Source: Cerina litoralis (GTDB lineage Bacteria; Bacteroidota; Bacteroidia; Flavobacteriales; Flavobacteriaceae). Taken from it: a stretch of 64,000 nucleotides of DNA. Where the stretch lies: assembly GCA_022008415.1 (NCBI GenBank), contig JAIRBC010000001.1:310001-374000 (forward strand). Reading direction: 5' to 3'. Below the pieces are notes generated by a model. It was not told the origin of the DNA and did not search any database. It worked only from the letters and a program-made list of their open reading frames with translations. The position numbers and the translations under genes were made by a program. This document shows positions 34,279-43,883 of this stretch, piece after piece; the stretch's first letter is position 1; the number at the start of each line of letters is the position of its first letter.

Positions 34279-35118
34279 TTATTTTAATTTATCAGGATTC
34301 TTACCAAGTTTTTTAGGTTCAGAATTTACTCGCCTCTCTAATTTCTTAATATCCTCCTCTGCTGGTAACTCTTCAGGTTTTATGCCTCTCTTTGTAAGGA
34401 TGTTACGAACTCCTCTATTGTTAGTAATATGCTCTGCCGAGATTTGTCTTTCCGTCTTTAGCCCTTTCTCTTTTGTATTGAAGACTGTTATCTCAGTAGC
34501 AAAAACCTTAGCTTTAATTGTAATTGTAGGTAAAAAATCTGCTAATGCTCTTCCTTTTGGCACTCCAAGAAGGTTTTTCATTTGTTGAGTTGATTTTCCA
34601 AAAAGAGCTTAATCTCCTTTACTTCGAATTAGTCCAAAATTTTTGTCATTACCTGTTTGCTCGTATATTAGTTCAGATAGTTCCTTTTCTGAAAGAGTTA
34701 GCTTTTGTCTTGCTTGAAGTCTTTCCCAATCCTTAATTCTTTTCTCAATTATTTCAAACTTCCTAGTTTGTATAGCAAAATAATTTTGTGCAAAAGCAAT
34801 TTGTTCTTTTCTAGGGTCTCCATTTTGTGCTATCAAATAACAAGCATATCTTGTAAGCATTTTGTCTTCGATATCTCTCTCACTTCCTGAACCAAGTTTG
34901 ACCATTTTGTTGACGTCAACAAAATGGTCTGAAATATTATTTCCTGTAGCTTCACAAGAAGTCTTTGCCTTAATAATCACTTTCTGAAAATTTCTCCATT
35001 CAGAATAGCCCAATAAATGCTGAATATCTCGAGCAAACCAAAATTCAATTCCATTTTTAGTCGTTTATGAATGGTCTTCAAAAGTGTTTGAGAGGGATTT
35101 TATTATATCTGATTTCAT
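34279..35118 (-). pseudogene. dinD: dinD-like gene interrupted by two in-frame TAA codons
   Basis: From the ATG at 35118 one frame of 280 codons encodes a DinD (DNA-damage-inducible protein D) homologue: FWFARDIQHLLGYSEWRNFQ, HFVDVNKMVKLGSGSERDIE, YACYLIAQNGDPRKEQIAFA, GVPKGRALADFLPTITIKAK and KRGIKPEELPAEEDIKKLER. Two TAA codons break it, at 35065-35067 (codon 18) and 34609-34611. The second replaces the Gln of the family's RSKGDQALFGG; CAA to TAA would explain both. No frameshift is present. E. coli DinD is SOS-induced and inhibits RecA. The gene overlaps the small membrane protein gene by ATGA. Confidence 0.85.
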
Positions 35119-35312
35119 CTTATAAAATTAGTCTGTTTACTGGACTTAAACAGCTTTTTTACTTTGTATTCAATTATCTTGGGTAGATATATGTGTACTA
35201 TTCCTATTGCCATTAAGAACCAACCTGATATATAAAGAATTTGGTTTGGTACAGTTGGATTTATATCTATTCCTTCCGTTTGATATTTTACTTCTTGAAC
35301 AAATCCTAGCAT
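35115..35312 (-). CDS. Small membrane protein overlapping dinD
   Basis: 65 residues with one hydrophobic segment (ILYISGWFLMAIGIVHIYL) and a basic C-terminus (YKVKKLFKSSKQTNFIR). Its stop overlaps the dinD start (ATGA at 35115-35118), an arrangement typical of translational coupling and a reason to think it is or was a gene. No family recognised. Confidence 0.5.
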   Translation of the reverse strand: MLGFVQEVKYQTEGIDINPTVPNQILYISGWFLMAIGIVHIYLPKIIEYKVKKLFKSSKQTNFIR

Positions 35313-35379
35313 TAAAGAAAATTGAACAAAAAGTTAAACCTAAAAATAGGATAAATATTGAAACGTAAAAGTGAGTTCG

Positions 35380-35616
35380 TCACCAAATGTTTAGACGGTT
35401 GTTGAGTCGGATTGGAAGTCCAACAAGTCCGCAAACTATCACAGTCAAAATGGATAGTACAATTGCAAAAACTGGCTGAACCAAGGTCAGCCCAACGAAA
35501 CTGACTATTACTCCTTGATAGTCAAACATTACAAATAACATATACAGAATGAATGTCGTCCCGATTGTTAGTCCGATTTGAATTAGAATTGTCGCTATTT
35601 TGATTATTCTGGTCAA
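35380..35616 (-). CDS. Small multi-helix membrane protein
   Basis: 78 residues, mostly hydrophobic: ILIQIGLTIGTTFILYMLF, then VSFVGLTLVQPVFAIVLSIL and TVIVCGLVGLPI, two or three transmembrane helices ending NNRLNIW. No family recognised. Copy C of the degenerate element lies about 100 bases upstream, as it does for other minus-strand genes here. Confidence 0.5.
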   Translation of the reverse strand: MTRIIKIATILIQIGLTIGTTFILYMLFVMFDYQGVIVSFVGLTLVQPVFAIVLSILTVIVCGLVGLPIRLNNRLNIW

Positions 35617-35714
35617 TTTATTCTGTCTGTTTTGAATGCACTACAACTTGTCATCCATCACAAACTTAGTGCTTTACCCCTACCACACTGGTGATAAAAA
35701 TTCGTTTGCGTCTA

Positions 35715-35748
35715 TTTAAAAATACATTAAAAATTGGATTAACGGGGA
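35715..35748 (-). repeat. Degenerate intergenic element, copy C
   Basis: TTTAAAAATACATTAAAAAT, then TGGATTAACGGGGA, a shortened version of copy 1 (which ends TTGACGGGGA). It lies 99 bases before the small membrane protein start. Confidence 0.4.
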
Positions 35749-35768
35749 ATTACAATGGCAAAGCCGGC

Positions 35769-36710
35769 CTAAAACACCTCCCCCTTTTCCGGCAATGCAG
35801 AAATTGCCCCGTACTGGGTGGTAGTGATGGCACCGGCCTTGTTGGCCATTTCTACCATCCGGAGCAAGGCATTTCCATCCTCTAAAACGGCATAGGGGTC
35901 GCGCAGGGAAGCGATCTGGTAAAGCAGGCAGCCGATAAAGGCATCGCCGGCCCCAGTAGTGTCAACAGGACTTACCTTGACACTAGGGACGTTGAGGTTC
36001 ATTATTGGGGTGCTCAACAGTGTACCTTCGGCCCCCAAGGTGACAGTGATGATCTGGGTGCCCAATTGATGAAAATATTCACAGGCCTCGGAGAGGCCGT
36101 CTTTGCCGGAAAGCAGCAGGGCCTCATCCATACTAAATTTGCACAAATGGGACCGGGCAATGAAAGGGGTACATTTTTGTATGAATTCTGCTTCCTTTTC
36201 TCCCCATAGATCTTGCCTAAAATTGGGATCAAAACTTATAAAGGCCCCATGCTCCTCGGCATCTTTCAAATAGCTGGAATAGGCAGCTTCCAACGAACCG
36301 CCCAAGAAGGAGGTCGCTGCCCCAAAATGGACCAGATTACCCGCAAAACCTTCGGCTATGGCGGGATTATAGGTGAGTTTTTTATCTGCTCCCCGGCTAA
36401 AGACAAAGTCGCGCTCCCCATCTTCCGCAAGGGAGACGAATGCCAGGGTGGTAAAAGTGGAACAGCGTTGGGCCGTGGAAATATCTACCCCGTGGTCCTT
36501 AAGCACTTGTAGCAAAAAGGTGCCAAAGGGGTCTTCGCCCACACATCCGATAAATGCACTGTCCCCGCCCAATTTAGACACGGCACAGGCTACATTCGCC
36601 GGGGCGCCCCCTGCTTTTTTGGTGAAATTGTCGGCCTTGGAAAGGTCGTTGCCCTGCCTTTCGGCAACAAAATCGATGAGCAATTCCCCGATGCAGTAGA
36701 CTTTGTTCAT
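35769..36710 (-). CDS. PfkB family carbohydrate kinase (fructokinase-like)
   Basis: 313 residues with both PfkB signatures: GGAPANVACAVSKLGGDSAF in the N-terminal part and DTTGAGDAFIGCLL with the catalytic Asp. GELLIDFV and SFDPNFRQDLW are further hallmarks, the latter typical of fructokinases. Phosphorylates a hexose, probably fructose, with ATP in the cytoplasm. It stands alone; no transporter is beside it. Confidence 0.9.
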   Translation of the reverse strand: MNKVYCIGELLIDFVAERQGNDLSKADNFTKKAGGAPANVACAVSKLGGDSAFIGCVGEDPFGTFLLQVLKDHGVDISTAQRCSTFTTLAFVSLAEDGERDFVFSRGADKKLTYNPAIAEGFAGNLVHFGAATSFLGGSLEAAYSSYLKDAEEHGAFISFDPNFRQDLWGEKEAEFIQKCTPFIARSHLCKFSMDEALLLSGKDGLSEACEYFHQLGTQIITVTLGAEGTLLSTPIMNLNVPSVKVSPVDTTGAGDAFIGCLLYQIASLRDPYAVLEDGNALLRMVEMANKAGAITTTQYGAISALPEKGEVF

Positions 36711-36905
36711 GGGTGGTGGTTTATTGTAAATTTAAGGTTGATTTACATCTCCCTTACCCCTTCAAAGGGGGAATTATTCGGAACTACTAAAATGGCCACT
36801 AAACTCATCAACTCCTAAACTTCTATGCTTTTTTTATTTTGTCTATACCCATACGCAAAAAAAAAGAAGCGTATAGCGCAAAGCGATCGGCGAAAAGCTC
36901 TTTTC

Positions 36906-39458
36906 CTACCCACATTTAGAACTTCCACAATCCGTACAGGTAAGGCACCCTTCCTGATAGATAAGGTTGGTAGAACTACAATTGCTACACTTCTGGCCTT
37001 TGGCGGCGGTGCCGTCGGCCACATATCTTTTTAACGCCCGCGACACCCCATTTTTCCATGTATTTATAGACTCACTGTCTAATTGGAGGCTGTTGATTAG
37101 GTCAACTATTTTGTCGATGGGCATACCGTGCCGCAGGGTGCTGGAAATTAGCTTGGCGTAGTTCCAATATTCTGGGTCAAATTTGTGCGATAGGCCTTCG
37201 ATGGTGGTCTTGTATCCCCTTTTGTTCTGATATTGGAAATCGTAGCGGGACGTGCCATCCTCGTTCCTGCTTTTTATAATGACCCCGTTATTTACCCATC
37301 GTGGGATCAAAATGCCGTCCTCGTCATCGGCAAGACCGGTAAAAATTTCATAGGGCTTACCGTCGATAAGTCCGATAAAGGCGATCCATTTTTCCTTGTT
37401 GTTCTGTACCCTTACCACATCGGCATCCAAAACAAGGGGGCGCTTGGTCGGGAAAGGGGTAAGACTTTCCGTAGCCTCCTCTTTAGCCGATTCGTTGGAA
37501 ATTAATACGCCCGAACGGGATCCATCACGATAAACGGTGACTCCCTTGCAGCCTACTTCCCAAGCTTCCAAGTACAATTGTCCCACCAATTCCTCGCTGG
37601 CATCATTGGGCAGGTTTATGGTAACGCTTATGGAATGGTCTACCCATTTCTGAACGGCGCCTTGCAAACGTACTTTGCTCAGCCAATCCACATCGCTGGA
37701 GGTGGCCTTGTAATAGGGCGACTTTTGGACCAATTTCTTAAGTTCCTCTTCCGTATAATTTTTGCTCAGGGAGATATTGTTGACTTCCATCCATTGCTTA
37801 AAGCGGTGGTGAAAGACCACATATTCCTCCCAGGAATCACCCACTTCGTCTACAAAGTCTACCTTGACCTCCTTGTCGTTTGGGTTTACCTTTCTGCGTC
37901 TTTTGTAAACGGGCAGGAAAACAGGCTCGATCCCGGAGGTTGTCTGTGTCATAAGGCTGGTGGTGCCGGTAGGGGCAATGGTCAGGAGGGCGATGTTCCT
38001 ACGGCCGTATTCCAGCATTTCATAATAGAGTTTGTCATCGGCCTCTTTTAATCGCAGGATAAACGGATTGCTTTTTTCCCTTTCGGCATCGAAGATTTCA
38101 AAAGGTCCGCGCTCCTTGGCGGTATGCACCGATGCCCTATAGGCTTCCAAGGCCAGCGTTTTGTGTATTTCGATGGAAAACTCCGTCGCTTTTTCACTGC
38201 CGTAGCGAAGCCCCAAGGCGGCGAGCATGTCGCCTTCGGCGGTAATACCTATTCCGGTACGCCTACCTTGAACGGCTTTCTCCTTGATGTTTTGCCAAAG
38301 CCGGTATTCTACAGATTTGGTGATCTCCTGTTCGGGATCCGCTTCGATCTTGTTCAGGATATTGTCCACTTTCTCCAGCTCCAGATCAATGATATCGTCC
38401 ATGATGCGCTGTGCAGCAGCAACGTGTTTCTTGAATAGATCGAAGTTGAACTTGGCTTTTTTGGTAAAGGGCTCCTCAACATAGGAAAATAGGTTGATTG
38501 CCAATAAACGGCAAGAGTCATAAGGGCAAAGCGGAATTTCACCACAAGGATTGGTAGAGACGGTACGGTAGCCCAGATCGGCGTAACAATCTGGAACGGA
38601 TTCTCTAATGATGGTATCCCAGAACAGGATTCCGGGCTCAGCAGATTTCCAGGCGTTGTGTACTATCTTGCCCCATAGCTTTTCGGCATCGATCGTTTTG
38701 CTGACCTTGGGATCCGCACTATGGACAGGAAATTTTTGGGTATAGGGTACCTTGTTTTTAATGGCCTTCATAAATCCATCATCCATACGTACCGATACGT
38801 TGGCCCCAGTAACCTTTCCCTGGGTCATTTTGGCATCGATAAAGTCTTCTGCGTCGGGATGGTTGATAGAAACCGATAACATTAAGGCGCCTCTACGGCC
38901 GTCTTGGGCAACTTCACGGGTGCTGTTGCTATAACGTTCCATAAACGGCACCAAGCCAGTTGAGGTGAGAGCCGAATTTTTTACGGGCGATCCCTTGGGC
39001 CGAATATGGGATAGGTCGTGTCCTACCCCGCCACGGCGCTTCATCAATTGCACCTGTTCCTGGTCTATTTTCATAATACCGCCGTAGGAATCGGACATGC
39101 CAACGTTCCCGATCACAAAGCAATTGGAAAGGGAAGCGATCTGAAACGGGTTTCCTATACCGGCCATTGGGCTCCCTTGTGGTACGATGTATTTAAAATT
39201 TTTGATGAGGTCGAACACCTGTTCCTCTCCCATGGAATTAGGATATCTCTGCTCTATCCGGGCAATTTCTTTGGCGATTCTACGGTGCATGTCGTCTGGG
39301 GTAGCCTCATAGATGTTTCCTTCGGAATCCTTTAGGGCGTATTTGTTTACCCAGACACGGGCGGCAAGGTCATCGCCCTTAAAATAGTTTAGGGAAGCTT
39401 CGAACGCTTCTTCTTGGGAATAGGTCTTTCTTGCGATTGGAGTAGTTTTAACGGACAT
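36906..39458 (-). CDS. nrdJ: Adenosylcobalamin-dependent (class II) ribonucleoside reductase
   Basis: 850 residues. The N-terminal part has PMAGIGNPFQIASLSNCFVI and RRGGVGHDLSHIRPKGS; the catalytic segment is NPCGEIPLC (303-311). The C-terminal 30 residues hold the CSNC, CLTC and CSSKC-like cysteine cluster that reduces the active site. There is no nrdB-type small subunit nearby, which fits a B12-dependent single-chain enzyme that works with or without oxygen. A good -7/-33 promoter lies 68-99 bases upstream. I find no cobalamin riboswitch in the leader. Confidence 0.93.
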   Translation of the reverse strand: MSVKTTPIARKTYSQEEAFEASLNYFKGDDLAARVWVNKYALKDSEGNIYEATPDDMHRRIAKEIARIEQRYPNSMGEEQVFDLIKNFKYIVPQGSPMAGIGNPFQIASLSNCFVIGNVGMSDSYGGIMKIDQEQVQLMKRRGGVGHDLSHIRPKGSPVKNSALTSTGLVPFMERYSNSTREVAQDGRRGALMLSVSINHPDAEDFIDAKMTQGKVTGANVSVRMDDGFMKAIKNKVPYTQKFPVHSADPKVSKTIDAEKLWGKIVHNAWKSAEPGILFWDTIIRESVPDCYADLGYRTVSTNPCGEIPLCPYDSCRLLAINLFSYVEEPFTKKAKFNFDLFKKHVAAAQRIMDDIIDLELEKVDNILNKIEADPEQEITKSVEYRLWQNIKEKAVQGRRTGIGITAEGDMLAALGLRYGSEKATEFSIEIHKTLALEAYRASVHTAKERGPFEIFDAEREKSNPFILRLKEADDKLYYEMLEYGRRNIALLTIAPTGTTSLMTQTTSGIEPVFLPVYKRRRKVNPNDKEVKVDFVDEVGDSWEEYVVFHHRFKQWMEVNNISLSKNYTEEELKKLVQKSPYYKATSSDVDWLSKVRLQGAVQKWVDHSISVTINLPNDASEELVGQLYLEAWEVGCKGVTVYRDGSRSGVLISNESAKEEATESLTPFPTKRPLVLDADVVRVQNNKEKWIAFIGLIDGKPYEIFTGLADDEDGILIPRWVNNGVIIKSRNEDGTSRYDFQYQNKRGYKTTIEGLSHKFDPEYWNYAKLISSTLRHGMPIDKIVDLINSLQLDSESINTWKNGVSRALKRYVADGTAAKGQKCSNCSSTNLIYQEGCLTCTDCGSSKCG

Positions 39459-40155
39459 AGAGGTGAACTTAAATAGTTAGGAAAGGCTTTTTTTTCTGGA
39501 AGTAAATGTATCAAAAATTGTACAACAAAACTATGTACCAAATCATAAAGTTTACAAGGTTTAGTGCTTTATACGCTGATAATCAGATAAGTAAAAATTT
39601 ATCAACAACAAATAGTTGACAAAAAATTAATTTTTTTGTCCGATGGTTAAAAACTAGGTCAAATCTGATCAACGGTAGATGGGAACCTTGATTATTCAAG
39701 GTTGCACCGTGCTAAGGACATGGAATATTGTCGGTCGGTTTCCGTTTTTTGTACTTATTGTTTACTTATAATGGAGTCCTCCAGAACGATTTTTGTTGCG
39801 CGGGGAAATTAGTGCAGACCATTCGTTTAGGTTTCACGGGGCACAATCTTTAATTGAAACCCTGCCAGAATGGATCCTTCGGGCAGCCCCGCCAGAATAA
39901 CCTTGTCGGGCTGGTATGGATTTCCAATCCATGGGGTTTAGTTTATTTGTAGGCAATGGGTTATTTGGGGCGGCATCAGGCGCGTTCTAAAAGACAACAG
40001 ATTCCTAAAAGGGAAGTTTCTTTTTTATTTATGTTGGGTTTATCGCCGTTATTGCGAATTTTGCGTATTCTTTTCATAGGGTAATGAGTATTTTTGGGAA
40101 TGAGAAAAAGGGAGATGTAATAAATCCGATTGTGATTTGAAAAGTTTATTATAGG
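39459..40155. other. Divergent intergenic region with several hairpins
   Basis: 697 bases between nrdJ and the phosphatase gene, no credible gene. Hairpins: AACCTTGA-TTAT-TCAAGGTT (39684-39703) directly followed by GCAC-C-GTGC (39704-39712), and ATGGAT-TTCCA-ATCCAT (39916-39932). GCCAGAAT occurs twice near 39865-39900. A TATTTTTG box at 40089-40096 may serve the phosphatase gene. Confidence 0.5.
39526..39557 (-). promoter_or_regulatory. Probable nrdJ promoter
   Basis: On the minus strand TTG (39555-39557), 21 bases, TAGTTTTG (39526-39533): a full match to the Bacteroidota TTG-N-TAnnTTTG pattern. It predicts a leader of about 60 bases for nrdJ. Confidence 0.6.
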
Positions 40156-40881
40156 ATGAGAACATTGGTAATTGGCGATATCCATTCCGGTTTAAAGGCC
40201 TTAAAGCAGGTATTGAAAATGGTGGATCTGCAACCGGATGATCACCTTATTTTTTTGGGTGACTATGTAGATGGATGGAGCGATGCGGTAGCGACCGTTA
40301 ACTTCTTAATTAAATTGCGCTCGGCGCACAATTGTACCTTTTTGCGGGGGAATCACGACGAGCTATGCTATGAATGGCTGTTTACAGGAAATGACAATCC
40401 GCTTTGGTTACAACACGGGGGTCAGGCTACTATGGACTCCTATAGGACGATTGATAAAGGAATCAAAAAAATCCATAAACACTTCTATTCTAGTTTGGAT
40501 AATTATTATTTGGACGATCAGAACCGTTTGTTTATCCACGCGGGTTTTACAAACCTCAAAGGGGTGGACTACGAGTATTTCAGCAAAATATTTTACTGGG
40601 ACAGGACCTTGTGGGAGTTGGCGCTTGCATTAAACCCAGGCTTGACCCCAGATGATGTTTACTACCCGAAAAGGTTGGCTGCTTACAATGAAATATTTAT
40701 TGGCCATACCCCTGTGGTTAGGATCGGAAAGACAACGCCCCAAAATGCCGCCAATGTCTGGAACATAGATACCGGAGCGGCTTTCAAGGGCCCGCTTTCC
40801 ATTTTGGATGTGGACACCAAGCAATTTTGGCAGAGCGATCCTGTTTTTCTGTTTTATCCAAATGAATCGGGAAGAAACTAG
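40156..40881 (+). CDS. Calcineurin-like metallophosphoesterase
   Basis: 241 residues with the complete motif series: GDIHSG, FLGDYVDGW, FLRGNHDE, FIHAGF and IGHTPV. This is the serine/threonine-phosphatase-like or diadenosine-tetraphosphatase-like branch of the family. Binuclear metal centre; cytoplasmic. The physiological substrate is unknown. Divergent from nrdJ. Confidence 0.9.
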   Translation: MRTLVIGDIHSGLKALKQVLKMVDLQPDDHLIFLGDYVDGWSDAVATVNFLIKLRSAHNCTFLRGNHDELCYEWLFTGNDNPLWLQHGGQATMDSYRTIDKGIKKIHKHFYSSLDNYYLDDQNRLFIHAGFTNLKGVDYEYFSKIFYWDRTLWELALALNPGLTPDDVYYPKRLAAYNEIFIGHTPVVRIGKTTPQNAANVWNIDTGAAFKGPLSILDVDTKQFWQSDPVFLFYPNESGRN

Positions 40882-41088
40882 GGTCACAAGTAATTGTTCG
40901 TCAAATTTCCGTATCTTATCGTTGGTTTTTGGAAGCATATTGCGCTATGTTTAGCCAAAATCTCCTTGAAGTTCTAGAAAATCGTCAAAAGTACGGTGAT
41001 TTTCAGGTAGCGGTTATAGCCTTCAAAAATTGGCAACCTATTGGAACAATTTTTATTAATTATTAACGATCTTTGTAAAAAACCGAGT

Positions 41089-42084
41089 ATGTCTGCCAAA
41101 AATATAAGAATAGAAGTAATGAAGTCCATTGAGGACAAGGTACAGGGGTTTATAGATGCCTACCTTATCCCCATAGAAAAAATATGGCAGCCGACCGATT
41201 TTCTTCCGGACTCCCAAAGCGACGATTTTTTTGAGCAGACCCGCCAGATCCGAGGGGAAGCCAAAGAACTGGGATATGACTTATGGGTAACCTTGGTCGC
41301 CGATACGATTACGGAGGAAGCCTTGCCAACCTACGAATCCTGGCTAATGGATGTGGAAGGGATAGACCAGCATGGCGAGGGCAGCAATGGATGGTCCAAG
41401 TGGGTTCGTCATTGGACCGCTGAGGAAAACCGTCACGGGGATGTGCTTAACAAGTATCTTTATCTCTCTGGACGGGTAAATATGAGGGAGGTAGAGATTA
41501 CTACCCAGTACCTTTTGGCCGATGGTTTTGACATCGGAACGGACCGTGATCCGTACAGAAACTTTGTCTATACCTCATTCCAGGAATTGGCTACAAATAT
41601 TTCCCACAAGAGGGTTGGCCAAATGTGCAAAAAGGGAGGAAATTTAATGTTGGGCAAGATGTGCACCATCATTGCGGGTGACGAGATGCGCCACCACATG
41701 GCTTACAGGGAGTTCGTTAAGACCATTTTTGATAACGACCCAAGCGAAATGATGTTGGCTTTTGCCGATATGATGAAAAAGAAAATTGTGATGCCGGCCC
41801 ACTTTCTTCGCGAGTCGGGCGGATCGATCGGTGAAGCTTTTGAGAATTTTTCCAATTGCGCCCAGCGTTTAGGGGTCTATACCGCCCAGGATTATATCGA
41901 TATTTTGATGAAATTGAACTCCTATTGGGAATTGGATAAAATAAGGGGACTAACGGACGATGCCGAAAAGGCACGGGATTATCTAATGAAATTGCCCAAT
42001 AGATTACAACGTATTTCGGAACGCATGAAGTTCCCCGATATAGATTACCGCTTTAAATGGGTTGAACCTAATGGTATGTTGTAA
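41089..42084 (+). CDS. Acyl-ACP desaturase (soluble, di-iron)
   Basis: 331 residues from the ATG at 41089; the 16 in-frame codons before it follow a TTG and are AT-rich. The di-iron ligands are in EENRHGDVLNKYL and DEMRHHMAYREF, the two ExxH motifs of plant-type stearoyl-ACP desaturases (PF03405). Length agrees with the family (about 330-370). It introduces a double bond into ACP-bound fatty acids, adjusting membrane fluidity. Single gene. Confidence 0.92.
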   Translation: MSAKNIRIEVMKSIEDKVQGFIDAYLIPIEKIWQPTDFLPDSQSDDFFEQTRQIRGEAKELGYDLWVTLVADTITEEALPTYESWLMDVEGIDQHGEGSNGWSKWVRHWTAEENRHGDVLNKYLYLSGRVNMREVEITTQYLLADGFDIGTDRDPYRNFVYTSFQELATNISHKRVGQMCKKGGNLMLGKMCTIIAGDEMRHHMAYREFVKTIFDNDPSEMMLAFADMMKKKIVMPAHFLRESGGSIGEAFENFSNCAQRLGVYTAQDYIDILMKLNSYWELDKIRGLTDDAEKARDYLMKLPNRLQRISERMKFPDIDYRFKWVEPNGML

Positions 42085-42144
42085 AGATTACGTGTTTCAT
42101 TCAAGGGGCACTCCATTGCTTTGAAAACACATACTAATGGTGGT

Positions 42145-42666
42145 TTAGAACTTGCCACTCTTGTGTTCATCTTGCCATTTTCGCAAATCTGCCCATTTGT
42201 TTTCGTCGCACATTCTTGCCTGCATGGGCCAGGAGGCGGGATCGTGAATCTTATAGCGCTCACCTCCGGAATCCAATATTTTTTGGCAACTGGCTACGCT
42301 GGCTTTCGATAAGGCTTTCCATGTTTTTATGTCAAAATTATGGAAAAGCTTCTCGATCTTAGGTCCAATGCCCTCGATAATTTTCAGGTCGTCCTGCTTT
42401 ACGGCTTTGCCAAAAGCCTCTTTTGCGGCAAAGCGGTCAAACGGGTTAACCGGCTTAACAGGAGGTGCCTTTACGGATAATTTCTTGTCGCGATCTGCCA
42501 AATCGGATTCCAATTTGGCGTTCCTGTCCTTTAACAATTTTAAATTGGCGGTATCATCGACCACATGATTACTTCCTTTGCCCATCAAATAACCTAAAAT
42601 CCCGCAAATTACCCCCACCAATGCCGGTATCGACCAGCACCATATATTTGTGCTTTGAAAATCCAT
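42145..42666 (-). CDS. Membrane-anchored protein with helix-hairpin-helix domain
   Basis: 173 residues. An N-terminal helix (IPALVGVICGILGYLMG) is followed by a Lys/Asp-rich linker and a C-terminal helix-hairpin-helix part (DDLKIIEGIGPKIEKLFHNF) of the kind annotated as flap-endonuclease-like; no nuclease residues are visible. Its start is 40 bases after the stop of the OmpA gene, so the two are likely cotranscribed. Such OmpA-HHH pairs suggest an envelope role rather than DNA repair, but this is inference. Confidence 0.8.
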   Translation of the reverse strand: MDFQSTNIWCWSIPALVGVICGILGYLMGKGSNHVVDDTANLKLLKDRNAKLESDLADRDKKLSVKAPPVKPVNPFDRFAAKEAFGKAVKQDDLKIIEGIGPKIEKLFHNFDIKTWKALSKASVASCQKILDSGGERYKIHDPASWPMQARMCDENKWADLRKWQDEHKSGKF

Positions 42667-42705
42667 ATTCCCTAAATTTAAAAGTTTTAGACACCGTGTT
42701 CCTAA

Positions 42706-43611
42706 TTAGTTGAGGGTAACGACGGTCCTTCTATTTTTGCTCCTTCCCTCTTCTGTTCCATTGCTGGCCACCGGGTCGTCGGGTCCCTTGGAACTGGTCT
42801 TTAGCCTCGCTTCCGAAATCCCGTTTTTAACCAAATAAGCTTTGGCAAATTCGGCACGGCGTTGCCCTAGGACCAAATTCGTCGTTCTAGAACTCGTATT
42901 GTCCGTATACCCGGTAATCGTACAGGAAGCATTGGCGTCCTTATCCAAGTATTTGGAAATATTCGCGAACTGTTGGCGTTGTTCCGGGCTTAGTTCGATG
43001 CTAGATTTCGACTTTTCGAAATAAAGGATTAGGGGATCTGTCTTTATTTGGTCGTAAAGCGCATTTAAATCCTCTTTTTGGGTGTCATTTTCACCTTCAA
43101 TGGCGTAAACTATGGGCCCACGGTATACATTCCCGTCTGGAACCATAAGGTCCATTTGTTTGCCCATTGTATTTATTTGGGTAGAAGATATGCCTTGGGA
43201 AACAAGATGGTTTTTAACAGCGTTCGCCCGTGCGAGTCCTAAGTTTGGAAAGGCCGTATTGTTATTTTCTCCGTTTGTATAATATCCTGTGATATTAAAG
43301 GATTTGTCCGGATTCTCGGCCAAAAAGACCCTAAGGCCTTGGATGCCGCGTCCTACCTTTGGAGAAAGGGGCTTAAGAATATCGGAAGACGATAGATTAA
43401 AGTTGTAGTTTTCGTTTACTTTAAACGCAAAGGCCCCGTTGCTGAATGCAAACGGATATGAAGTGGGATCGGGAGCCGCTGCAACCACCGCTGCTGGCAC
43501 GTCATTTACTGTGGCCCCGCAGGAGCTACAGTAGTTAAGGTAAAAGTAGATGCCCGCTACAATGGTAATGATAATACCCAACAGGTTCGTGAAGGATTTT
43601 GTCATGGTCAA
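42706..43611 (-). CDS. OmpA family protein with two OmpA-like regions
   Basis: 301 residues. One N-terminal hydrophobic segment (FTNLLGIIITIVAGIYFYL) anchors the protein. The first repeat (FNITGYYTNGENNNTAFPNL, then GLARANAVKNHLVSQGISST) and the second (CTITGYTDNTSSRTTNLVLG, then QRRAEFAKAYLVKNGISEAR and GRSKNRRTVVTLN) both have the peptidoglycan-binding OmpA pattern, the second more complete. Probably ties the inner membrane or envelope to peptidoglycan. Confidence 0.88.
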   Translation of the reverse strand: MTMTKSFTNLLGIIITIVAGIYFYLNYCSSCGATVNDVPAAVVAAAPDPTSYPFAFSNGAFAFKVNENYNFNLSSSDILKPLSPKVGRGIQGLRVFLAENPDKSFNITGYYTNGENNNTAFPNLGLARANAVKNHLVSQGISSTQINTMGKQMDLMVPDGNVYRGPIVYAIEGENDTQKEDLNALYDQIKTDPLILYFEKSKSSIELSPEQRQQFANISKYLDKDANASCTITGYTDNTSSRTTNLVLGQRRAEFAKAYLVKNGISEARLKTSSKGPDDPVASNGTEEGRSKNRRTVVTLN

Positions 43612-43883
43612 TTGTGATTAAGCGTTCAGTTACCTAAATTATTAAAAAAATCTTAATGTTTTAATCATGCGCGTTATAATTTGTAGGGTTTCATAGTGTT
43701 ATCGCCTACATAACATGGTAGCAATCGGCTTTGTCCGTTGTAGAAAATAGGTTGGGGTAGCTCTACTCATATTACCAGTTATACAATATCCAATACAAGC
43801 CATACAACCTACCAGCTCAACTATACTTTTAGGGAATATCCTTGAAGGAATAAGGCGTAATTTGCGTCAAATATAGCATGCTA

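Noticed and set aside
34609-35067. TAA read as glutamine (recoding) in dinD
   Set aside because: All other genes in the window end normally at TAA; two C-to-T changes in a pseudogene are simpler.
36851-36874. ATACGC-A-rich loop-GCGTAT as nrdJ terminator
   Set aside because: T-run (on the minus strand) lies in the loop rather than after the stem; not a usual terminator.
39459-39720. Cobalamin riboswitch before nrdJ
   Set aside because: No B12-box-like sequence or matching fold seen, and the promoter is too close to the gene.
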